From JAENVT01 sp031412355 (GTDB taxonomy: Bacteria > Actinomycetota > Acidimicrobiia > Acidimicrobiales > Ilumatobacteraceae), in assembly GCA_031412355.1 (NCBI GenBank), contig JANOCR010000007.1, positions 1 to 5,881 of the forward strand: DNA of 5,881 nt, given 5' to 3'. The notes under the pieces are model-generated. The model ran no database searches, was not told the DNA's origin, and was given only the letters and a program-made list of their open reading frames with translations. Below, piece by piece: positions 1-4,669 of this stretch; the stretch's first letter is position 1; each line of letters opens with the position of its first letter. The position numbers and the translations under genes were made by a program.

Positions 1-102
1 GCTGGCACCGTCGGCTGCCAGACGACGGGCGAAGGCGGCACCGAGCCCTGATCCCGCACCCGTGATGAAAGCAACCTTGCCGCTGAGCACGCCGTCGGAC
101 AT
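1..102 (-). CDS. Short-chain dehydrogenase/reductase, N-terminal fragment
   Basis: These are the first 34 residues of a protein that runs off the left edge. The visible part is beta1-turn-alphaA of a Rossmann fold, with the nucleotide-binding turn TGAGSGLG at residues 14-21. This fits the TGxxxGxG signature of classical short-chain dehydrogenases (SDRs), which use NAD(P)H to oxidise or reduce alcohols and ketones. The catalytic Tyr-Lys motif lies outside the window, so substrate and cofactor preference cannot be judged. The ATG at 100-102 is chosen because the hydrophobic strand GKVAFITG follows at the usual distance. There is no Shine-Dalgarno sequence; a TACGAT hexamer ends 6 bases upstream. 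The gene is divergent from the phosphatidyltransferase gene, with 60 bases between the two starts. Family assignment is firm, function unknown. Confidence 0.85.
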   Translation of the reverse strand, partial: MSDGVLSGKVAFITGAGSGLGAAFARRLAADGAS

Positions 103-108
103 GCGCCG

Positions 109-114
109 ATCGTA
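109..114 (-). promoter_or_regulatory. Candidate -10 element (TACGAT) of the SDR gene, leaderless geometry
   Basis: Read on the minus strand, TACGAT is followed by exactly six bases and then the ATG at 102. A transcript starting the usual 6-8 bases after a -10 box would begin at or next to the start codon. No good -35 is visible 16-19 bases upstream. The same arrangement recurs at other genes in this window, which is the main support. Confidence 0.5.
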
Positions 115-149
115 CGCGGCGAGTGCGGTACGTGATGCAACCGCGCTTG

Positions 150-155
150 TACGCT
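150..155 (+). promoter_or_regulatory. Candidate -10 element (TACGCT) of pgsA, leaderless geometry
   Basis: TACGCT is followed by seven bases and then the ATG at 163, so transcription would begin at about the start codon. The hexamer and next three bases (TACGCTCGG) are identical to those before the DUF151 gene at 2519-2527. No convincing -35 box is present. It lies in the 60-base divergent region shared with the SDR gene. Confidence 0.55.
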
Positions 156-162
156 CGGCGCG

Positions 163-750
163 ATGGAAGCACTGGCACCGAATCGCTACCTGACGATTCC
201 CAATGCCTTCACGCTGTTCCGGCTCTGCTGCATCCCGTTGTTCTTGTACCTGCTGTTCGGTCGCGACAATCGCGCGGGTGCGGCTTGGCTGTTGGGCGCA
301 CTCGGTGCCACCGATTGGGTCGACGGTTGGCTGGCGCGACGATTGAACCAGACCAGCGAATTCGGCAAGGTGTTCGATCCCACTGCCGATCGACTGCTGT
401 TCATCGTCGGTATCGGCGGAATCATCATCGATCACGCCGCGCCGCTTTGGATCGCATGGGCGGTCGTCATCCGCGAAGTCGTGCTCGGTGGAACCGTGGC
501 CATCCTCACTTTGGCGTTCGGCATGAAGCGCTTCGACGTCACCTGGTTGGGCAAGCTGGCGACGTTCCTACTGATGTTCGCGTTCCCCGGATTCATGCTG
601 GGAGCAACAGATTTTCCCGGCCATCAGGGCTTCCAGATAGCGGCTTGGATGCTCGGCATTCCTGGTCTGGTGCTCAGCTACTACACCGCCGTGCTATACA
701 TCCCGGCGATCCGCGCCAGTCTGCGCGAGGGTCGCGAGGCCGCCCGCTAG
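163..750 (+). CDS. pgsA: CDP-alcohol phosphatidyltransferase (PgsA-type)
   Basis: This is an integral membrane enzyme of 195 residues that transfers a phosphatidyl group from CDP-diacylglycerol to an alcohol acceptor, usually glycerol 3-phosphate, in anionic phospholipid synthesis. The complete family signature DGx2ARx8Gx3Dx3D is present: Asp54-Gly55, Ala58-Arg59, Gly68, Asp72 and Asp76, with Asp51 three residues ahead. These acidic residues bind the metal and CDP. The N-terminal LTIPNAFTLFRL (10-21) is typical of PgsA, and several hydrophobic stretches (about 18-33, 38-50, 78-93, 102-118, 130-150 and 155-180) fit a six-helix topology. Length is normal. The acceptor (glycerol phosphate or inositol phosphate) cannot be settled by eye. 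The position upstream of gcvH matches mycobacterial pgsA2 (Rv1822), whose own substrate is not secure. The ATG at 163 has no Shine-Dalgarno site but a -10-like TACGCT seven bases upstream. gcvH starts 11 bases after the stop. Confidence 0.9.
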   Translation: MEALAPNRYLTIPNAFTLFRLCCIPLFLYLLFGRDNRAGAAWLLGALGATDWVDGWLARRLNQTSEFGKVFDPTADRLLFIVGIGGIIIDHAAPLWIAWAVVIREVVLGGTVAILTLAFGMKRFDVTWLGKLATFLLMFAFPGFMLGATDFPGHQGFQIAAWMLGIPGLVLSYYTAVLYIPAIRASLREGREAAR

Positions 751-753
751 TCT
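748..753 (+). promoter_or_regulatory. Candidate -10 element (TAGTCT) of gcvH, built on the pgsA stop codon
   Basis: TAGTCT begins with the TAG stop codon of pgsA (748-750) and ends eight bases before the gcvH ATG. It fits TAnnnT and would place a transcript start at or just before the ATG. The same hexamer, again built on a TAG stop, precedes the next gene at 1140. No -35 is visible. A GGGG at 756-759 is too close to the ATG to be a good ribosome site. Confidence 0.4.
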
Positions 754-761
754 GCGGGGCC

Positions 762-1142
762 ATGACGGTACCTGACCACCTGCACTACTCCAGCGACCAC
801 GAGTGGATCGCCATCGACGGCACTCGCGCCCGCATCGGCATCACCGATTACGCACAAGATGCGCTGGGGGATGTGGTCTATGTGCAGACGCCGAAGGTCG
901 GCACCACCGTGGCAGCAGGAGATAGTTTCAGCGAGGTCGAGAGCACCAAGTCGGTCAGCGACATCTATGCCCCCGTGTCGGGAACCGTGGTCGCCGTCAA
1001 CGACGACCTGGCCGCTGGGCCCGATGTGTTGAACTCCGACCCATACGGAGCAGGTTGGATCTGCGAGATCGAGATGAGTGATCCGGCCGACCTCGATGGC
1101 TTGCTCGACGCCATTGGCTATCAAGCTCTCATCGACGGTTAG
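762..1142 (+). CDS. gcvH: Glycine cleavage system H protein
   Basis: This 126-residue cytoplasmic protein is the lipoyl-carrying shuttle of the glycine cleavage system. Its lipoyl arm takes the aminomethyl group from the P protein, presents it to the T protein, and is reoxidised by the L protein. The lipoylation site is clear: Lys63 in VESTKSVSDIYAPVSG. The family pattern starts with HEWI at 13-16, continues with GITDYAQDALGDVVYV at about 26-41, and ends with DPYGAGWICEIEMSDP near the C-terminus. Length is normal. The ATG at 762 is chosen because homologs begin a few residues before the Tyr-Ser-x-x-HEW motif; the frame stays open much further upstream, but only as an Arg-rich shadow of pgsA. 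The partners gcvT and gcvP lie further along this window. The FHA gene begins ten bases after the stop. Confidence 0.97.
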   Translation: MTVPDHLHYSSDHEWIAIDGTRARIGITDYAQDALGDVVYVQTPKVGTTVAAGDSFSEVESTKSVSDIYAPVSGTVVAVNDDLAAGPDVLNSDPYGAGWICEIEMSDPADLDGLLDAIGYQALIDG

Positions 1143-1145
1143 TCT
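1140..1145 (+). promoter_or_regulatory. Candidate -10 element (TAGTCT) of the FHA gene, built on the gcvH stop codon
   Basis: TAGTCT starts with the gcvH TAG stop (1140-1142) and is followed by seven bases and the ATG at 1153. The gap holds no Shine-Dalgarno sequence; it contains CTCCTT, which resembles the anti-Shine-Dalgarno side instead. That makes ordinary ribosome binding at this start unlikely and favours leaderless translation or coupling to gcvH. A weak TTGGCT lies 20 bases upstream of the hexamer. Confidence 0.45.
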
Positions 1146-1152
1146 CCTTCAA

Positions 1153-1641
1153 ATGGCCTACGAGTTCTGTAATCAATGCGGCCACCGGAACCCTCCCGAA
1201 TCAGGGTTCTGCTCGTCGTGCGGCAGCGTGCTCGATCGTATCGCTGACCACACGTTGACCCTGGCAAAAGTCGATCCGTTACAAGATGCCACCGGCGCCG
1301 ACGACGACGTCGTCGTGTCGGTCGCCGACCTAGCGACCGGCGTCGCCTCCTTGATCGTGCGTTCCGGCGCGCAGGCCGGCGACGCTTTCGCACTGGAGGA
1401 TCCGCTCACGCGACTGGGCCGCCATCCCGACAGCGAAATCAGCCTCGACGACATCACCGTGTCGCGCCGTCACGCCGAGGTCGAGCGCACCGCGACCGGA
1501 TACGTCGTTCGCGATGCCGGTTCGCTCAACGGCACATACCTCAACGCCGAACGCATCGACGACGAAGTCGTTTTGCACCAGGGCGACGAATTGCAGGTCG
1601 GCAAGTTCCGTCTCGTTTTCTTCGAGCGGTCGGACACCTGA
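1153..1641 (+). CDS. garA: Zinc-ribbon FHA-domain protein, GarA/OdhI-like
   Basis: This is a soluble 162-residue protein with two parts. Residues 6-23 form a zinc ribbon, C6-x2-C9-x10-C20-x2-C23. Residues about 66-157 form a forkhead-associated domain with all the usual phosphothreonine-binding marks: LGRHP (88-92), SRRHAEV (104-110) and DAGSLNGTYLN (121-131). Mycobacterial GarA and corynebacterial OdhI are FHA switches that inhibit 2-oxoglutarate dehydrogenase and other glutamate enzymes until phosphorylated on an N-terminal threonine pair. The position between gcvH and ftsR is the same as that of GarA. The classic ETTS motif is not seen; Thr34 and Thr36 (DHTLTLAKVDP) are the only similarly placed threonines, and their role is a guess. 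The ATG at 1153 is preferred over one at 1078 because the latter would overlap gcvH by 65 bases with a non-conserved leader. FHA identity is firm; GarA function is inferred from synteny. Confidence 0.88.
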   Translation: MAYEFCNQCGHRNPPESGFCSSCGSVLDRIADHTLTLAKVDPLQDATGADDDVVVSVADLATGVASLIVRSGAQAGDAFALEDPLTRLGRHPDSEISLDDITVSRRHAEVERTATGYVVRDAGSLNGTYLNAERIDDEVVLHQGDELQVGKFRLVFFERSDT

Positions 1642-1650
1642 GCCGTGGTG

Positions 1651-2481
1651 ATGCAAGAACGACCGTACCTGTCCATCGGTGAAGTCCTCGGGTTGCTCCT
1701 CGAGGAGTTCCCCGACGTCACCATCTCCAAGATCCGATTCCTCGAGAGCCAAGGCCTGATCGACCCCGAGCGCACCGCTAGCGGCTATCGCAAGTTCTAC
1801 GACAACGATGTCGACCTGCTTCGCGTGATCCTGCGCGAACAGCGCGAGAACTTCCTACCGCTGCGCGTCATCCGGGATCGCCTCGAGAGCGGAGCCATCG
1901 AGGATCCAACCGGTCCGACGACACCGCCACGCGGCATCCGCAATGACCTTCCACCCGACGCCGATCTCGACGACGATGCCTACGGCGGATCGGCGACCGC
2001 GGAGACCCCGCTGACCGCGCAGCATCACGCGACGCTGCACGGCGACGGCGAATCGCCTCCGAAGTTCGTCGGCAATGAAGTCGGGTCGCAGCCCGACCGG
2101 CACGACAGTTTCGCACCAGGTGACCTGTGTCATCTCGCCGGCCTGACCGCAGCGCAACTTGACGAGCTCGAGTCGTATGGTCTGTTGTCGGGCAAGGGCA
2201 CCGGGGCGGCCATGCTGTACACATCCGGCGACCTGGCCATCGCCCAGGCAGCTGCCGGTTTCATGCAGCACGGCGTCGGGGGCCGGCACCTGAAGGCGTG
2301 GCGCCAGGCAGCCGAACGCGAGGCATCGTTGTTCGAGCAGATGATCCTCCCGTTACTGCGCCAACGCAATCCGCAAGCCCGCCAGCAGGCGGTGGCCACG
2401 TTGACATCGCTGACGGAGCTCGGCGGCGAGCTTCGTTCGGCCATCGTGCACTCTGCGTTGAGTCACCACCTCGACGGGTGA
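1651..2481 (+). CDS. ftsR: MerR-family regulator, FtsR (Rv1828)-like
   Basis: This is a DNA-binding regulator of 276 residues from the ATG at 1651. In-frame GTG codons at 1645 and 1648 are alternatives that add one or two residues. Residues about 6-80 form the MerR winged helix: YLSIGEVLGLL, DVTISKIRFLESQGLI, RTASGYRKFY and NFLPLRVIRDRL. Residues about 85-150 are an acidic, Pro/Gly-rich linker that is probably disordered. Residues about 155-270 form a second helical domain (FAPGDLCHLAGLTAAQLDEL, then helices), matching the two-domain plan of mycobacterial Rv1828. The orthologue FtsR of Corynebacterium glutamicum activates ftsZ, and Rv1828 follows garA in M. tuberculosis as this gene follows the FHA gene here. 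The start lies 3-9 bases after the upstream stop with no ribosome site or TAnnnT box, so translational coupling to the FHA gene is likely. Confidence 0.88.
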   Translation: MQERPYLSIGEVLGLLLEEFPDVTISKIRFLESQGLIDPERTASGYRKFYDNDVDLLRVILREQRENFLPLRVIRDRLESGAIEDPTGPTTPPRGIRNDLPPDADLDDDAYGGSATAETPLTAQHHATLHGDGESPPKFVGNEVGSQPDRHDSFAPGDLCHLAGLTAAQLDELESYGLLSGKGTGAAMLYTSGDLAIAQAAAGFMQHGVGGRHLKAWRQAAEREASLFEQMILPLLRQRNPQARQQAVATLTSLTELGGELRSAIVHSALSHHLDG

Positions 2482-2518
2482 TTTCCCGACCGACGGGCGG
2501 CGGTCAGCGAACGCAGGG

Positions 2519-2524
2519 TACGCT
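2519..2524 (+). promoter_or_regulatory. Candidate -10 element (TACGCT) of the DUF151 gene, leaderless geometry
   Basis: TACGCT is followed by six bases and the GTG at 2531, or three bases and the GTG at 2528. The usual spacing from -10 to transcript start favours a leaderless mRNA beginning at 2531. The nine bases TACGCTCGG repeat exactly those before pgsA. It lies in the 49-base gap after ftsR; no good -35 is seen. Confidence 0.55.
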
Positions 2525-2530
2525 CGGGTG

Positions 2531-3028
2531 GTGATCGTCATGGAGCTTCTCGGCGTTCGAGTAGAGGTGCCGGCCAACACTCCGGTCGTCATCCTGCGCG
2601 AGCAGCCCGAGCCGCACCGCGTGCTTCCGATCCTGATTGGTTCGCCCGAAGCCTCTGCCATTCACACCGCGCTGTCGGGCATTGTCGCTCCACGACCGAT
2701 GACGCACGATCTCATCGTCGAACTGTTGCGCAGCGCCGACGCCACCCTCGACAAAGTTGTCGTTACCGAGATTCGCGATCACACGTTTTATGCCGAGCTG
2801 CACCTACGAATAAGTGGGAACTCGTCGGTGGTGTCGTGCCGGCCGTCCGATGCCATCGCCGTGGCGTGTCGCACAGGCACCACCATCTACGCGGAGGAGT
2901 CGTTGCTCGACGAGGTCGGCCTGGTCGCGGCCGATGGACTGGCCGACGAGGAGCCCGAGGACGAAGCAATCCTCGACGAGTTCCGCGACTTCCTCGACGA
3001 GATCAAACCGGAAGATTTTGAGGCCTGA
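2531..3028 (+). CDS. Bifunctional nuclease family protein (DUF151, BFN domain)
   Basis: This soluble protein has 165 residues from the GTG at 2531. Residues about 4-130 are the bifunctional nuclease domain (PF02577), a family shown in some bacteria and plants to have DNase and RNase activity. The marks are MELLGVRVEVPANTPVVILRE at the start, LPILIGSPEASAIHTAL, PRPMTHDLIVELL and CRPSDAIAVACRTGTTIYAEE. The last 35 residues are very acidic (EEPEDEAILDEFRDFLDEIKPEDFE), a tail usual in actinobacterial members. The gene corresponds to Rv1829, which also sits between the two MerR genes. Start choice: GTG 2531 gives the common opening MIVMELLG and fits the promoter spacing; GTG 2528 and ATG 2540 are possible. 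The biological substrate is unknown. Confidence 0.9.
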   Translation: MIVMELLGVRVEVPANTPVVILREQPEPHRVLPILIGSPEASAIHTALSGIVAPRPMTHDLIVELLRSADATLDKVVVTEIRDHTFYAELHLRISGNSSVVSCRPSDAIAVACRTGTTIYAEESLLDEVGLVAADGLADEEPEDEAILDEFRDFLDEIKPEDFEA

Positions 3029-3035
3029 GCGCGCT

Positions 3036-3055
3036 GCGCGCGCAGTTACGCGCGC
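3036..3055 (+). terminator. GC-only hairpin after the DUF151 gene
   Basis: Eight bases after the DUF151 stop, a 7-bp stem (3036-3042 with 3049-3055, alternating G and C) closes a six-base loop CAGTTA. The left arm also lies in a perfect 12-bp palindrome, CTGCGCGCGCAG (3034-3045), so other pairings compete. No T-run follows, so this is not a standard intrinsic terminator. It may pause or weakly terminate transcription ahead of the next promoter. Confidence 0.3.
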
Positions 3056-3062
3056 CTGGTGT

Positions 3063-3106
3063 TTGACCGAACGACAATTGTCACGTAGGCTTGTCGTCCT
3101 TACACT
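3063..3106 (+). promoter_or_regulatory. Two overlapping sigma70-type promoters before the MerR gene
   Basis: Two well-spaced pairs are visible. The first is TTGACC (3063-3068), 17 bases, TAGGCT (3086-3091). The second is TTGTCA (3078-3083), 17 bases, TACACT (3101-3106), the closer of the two to consensus. The second would start transcription near 3113 and leave a leader of about 40 bases with a Shine-Dalgarno site. This is the only place in the window where recognisable -35 and -10 boxes occur together at ideal spacing. Confidence 0.6.
3073..3082. promoter_or_regulatory. 10-bp palindrome GACAATTGTC, candidate operator
   Basis: GACAATTGTC is a perfect inverted repeat inside an otherwise GC-rich intergenic region. 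It lies between the -35 and -10 of the first candidate promoter and overlaps the -35 of the second. MerR-family proteins typically bind dyads placed between -35 and -10, and the next gene encodes such a protein, so autoregulation is a reasonable inference. The arms are short and the spacing is 17 bases, not the 19-20 of classic MerR promoters. Confidence 0.4.
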
Positions 3107-3142
3107 GCCGTAGTTACGCGGATGTCAGTATGAGGCACAGTC

Positions 3143-3147
3143 GGAGG
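3143..3147 (+). promoter_or_regulatory. Shine-Dalgarno site (GGAGG) of the MerR gene
   Basis: GGAGG ends seven bases before the ATG at 3155, an ideal spacing that fixes this start. It is the only strong ribosome-binding site I find before any gene in the window. Confidence 0.8.
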
Positions 3148-3154
3148 CAGATCG

Positions 3155-3607
3155 ATGAGCGAAGCAGGATTCAGCGGTACCAAAGCCGCGACCATTGTCG
3201 GCATTACGTATCGCCAACTCGACTACTGGGCGCGCACCGACCTGATTCGGCCGTCGCTCGCCGACGCCAGCGGCAGTGGCAGTCGTCGCCTGTACAGCTA
3301 CCGCGACCTCCTGGAGCTTCGCGTGATCAAGAGCCTTCTCGATGCTGGAATCAAACTCGAGTCGGTTCGCACGGCGTTCGAGTACCTGCGCACCCACGTC
3401 GAAACCGACATAGCCAGTGCTCACCTCGTGATCAGCGGCAGCGATGTGATCCTGTGCGACGGCGACCAGTTGATCGACGTCATGCGCCGCGGCGGTCAAG
3501 GCGTGCTGAACGTGTTGGCCATCGGCGGGGTCAAGTCTGAACTCGACTCGACCATCATCGAGCTCGGCGATGCCTCTCTTGCAACGTCGGCACGCCGCGC
3601 CATGTGA
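3155..3607 (+). CDS. MerR-family regulator, Rv1830 (ResR/McdR)-like
   Basis: This DNA-binding protein has 150 residues. The MerR winged helix covers about residues 6-80: GTKAATIVGITYRQLDYWAR (8-27), LIRPS, then the wing GSGSRRLYSYRDLLELRVIK and the helix AGIKLESVRTAFEYL. Residues about 88-125 (HLVISGSDVILCDGDQLIDVM, then GGQGVLNVLAIGGV) form a small beta-rich C-terminal part shared with actinobacterial relatives. It has no cysteine cluster of metal-sensing MerR proteins. The position after the DUF151 gene matches Rv1830 of M. tuberculosis (ResR), a regulator of growth and division; that protein is longer, about 225 residues, mainly because of an N-terminal extension missing here. The ATG is set by GGAGG seven bases upstream. 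The gene has its own promoter region and its stop overlaps the start of gcvT, so the two are probably cotranscribed. Confidence 0.85.
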   Translation: MSEAGFSGTKAATIVGITYRQLDYWARTDLIRPSLADASGSGSRRLYSYRDLLELRVIKSLLDAGIKLESVRTAFEYLRTHVETDIASAHLVISGSDVILCDGDQLIDVMRRGGQGVLNVLAIGGVKSELDSTIIELGDASLATSARRAM

Positions 3608-4662
3608 TGACCGATTTCGAATACAGCCCGCTTGATGCAGTGCATCGCCGGCTCGACGCCAAGATGGTTCCATTCGGTGGATGGGAGATGCCGTTGTCGT
3701 ATCCCATCGGCACCCTCGACGAGCATCTGGCGTGCCGCAACGACGCAGTTGTGTTCGATGTGTCGCACCTCGGCACAGTACGCGTCGAAGGCAGCGACGC
3801 CGACGAGCGGTTGCAGTTCGCGTTCACAAACGACCTCTACAAGATCGCTCCCGGGCGCGCCCAGTACACCCACCTGCTCGACGAGGTCGATGCCTCGGTG
3901 CTCGACGACATCATCGTGTGGTGGGTCGACGACGAGGTCTTCGATGTCATGCCGAACGCCTCGAACACCGACCGGGTCCGCGGCGCGATCGGTGGGACAG
4001 AGACCACCCACGACCGTGCTGTCCTGGCGGTGCAGGGCCCTCTGGCAAAGCAGCGTTTGGCCACAGTGTTCCCTGAAGCGGCCGAGGTCGGTCGATTCAA
4101 GGTCAGCCGGCTGGCATGGGAAGGCATTGATTGCATCGTTGCCGGCACGGGTTACACCGGCGAGGCCGGCGTCGAGATCGCGGTTCCCAACGCGGCCGCC
4201 ACCGACCTGTGGACAGCGATCACCGGTGCCGGGGTCACCCCCGCCGGCCTTGGCGCGCGCGACACGCTGCGCCTAGAAGCCGCCCTGCCGCTGCACGGTC
4301 ACGAGCTCGGTGCGGGCATCACGTCGCTGCAAGCAGGGCTCGGATGGGTCGTTGCGTGGTCGAAGGACGAGTTCCGAGGTCGCCAGCCCCTCGATGCCGA
4401 GCGCACGACCGGTATCAGCCGGTTGCTGATGGGTATTTCCACCGATGGCCGTCGACCACCACGTGCGGATTGTCCCGTGCTTGTCGAAGATCAACCCGTC
4501 GGTGTGATCACCAGTGGCAACTTCTCACCCGTGCTCGGCCATGGCATTGCCCTCGCCTTCATGCCACCCGGCACCGAGGTCGGAACCGAAGTGGTCGTCG
4601 AGGTTCGGGGCTCCTCACTGGCGGGTCGTGTGGTGCCGACTCCCTTCGTCGCCAAGCACTGA
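3607..4662 (+). CDS. gcvT: Aminomethyltransferase, glycine cleavage T protein
   Basis: This 351-residue cytoplasmic enzyme releases ammonia from the aminomethyl-lipoyl group on GcvH and passes the one-carbon unit to tetrahydrofolate, giving 5,10-methylene-THF. Family motifs occur in order: MVPFGGWEMPLSY (20-32), VFDVSHLGTVRVEG (49-62), TNDLYKIAPGRAQYT (74-88), the catalytic-aspartate region LDDIIVWW (Asp100-Asp101), GYTGEAGVEIAVP (182-194), GLGARDTLRLEAALPLHGHEL (214-234) and ITSGNFSPVLGHGIALAFMP near the C-terminus. Length is normal, just under 360 residues. The ATG at 3607 shares one base with the TGA of the MerR gene; GTG at 3604 would overlap by four. Both imply translational coupling. 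There is no separate ribosome site. The partner gcvP lies on the opposite strand beyond one other gene. Confidence 0.96.
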   Translation: MTDFEYSPLDAVHRRLDAKMVPFGGWEMPLSYPIGTLDEHLACRNDAVVFDVSHLGTVRVEGSDADERLQFAFTNDLYKIAPGRAQYTHLLDEVDASVLDDIIVWWVDDEVFDVMPNASNTDRVRGAIGGTETTHDRAVLAVQGPLAKQRLATVFPEAAEVGRFKVSRLAWEGIDCIVAGTGYTGEAGVEIAVPNAAATDLWTAITGAGVTPAGLGARDTLRLEAALPLHGHELGAGITSLQAGLGWVVAWSKDEFRGRQPLDAERTTGISRLLMGISTDGRRPPRADCPVLVEDQPVGVITSGNFSPVLGHGIALAFMPPGTEVGTEVVVEVRGSSLAGRVVPTPFVAKH

Positions 4663-4669
4663 CCTGATC

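Noticed and set aside
123..761. Long open frame upstream of and in frame with gcvH, overlapping pgsA
   Set aside because: The translation is Arg/His/Ser-rich with no family features, a typical shadow of a GC-rich gene in another frame. pgsA in the same interval has a full catalytic motif, and gcvH homologs begin near 762.
1078..1152. N-terminal extension of the FHA protein from an ATG inside gcvH
   Set aside because: It would overlap gcvH by 65 bases with a non-conserved leader, while the ATG at 1153 directly precedes the zinc ribbon and has a -10 box at the right spacing.
1330..1752. Antisense open frame across the FHA and ftsR junction
   Set aside because: It is complementary to two well-supported genes, its codons mirror theirs, and no promoter or ribosome site precedes it.
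2485..2505. Possible hairpins (CCCG/CGGG or GACCG/CGGTC) in the gap after ftsR
   Set aside because: Stems of only four or five base pairs with no T-run, expected by chance in GC-rich sequence; not supported as a terminator.
3034..3045. 12-bp palindrome CTGCGCGCGCAG as a specific operator
   Set aside because: It is an alternating GC run, for which self-complementarity is cheap. I kept it only as part of the hairpin note.
4131..4667. Arg-rich open frame overlapping the 3' half of gcvT
   Set aside because: Composition is dominated by Arg, His and Pro as expected for an off-frame read; gcvT motifs run through the whole interval.
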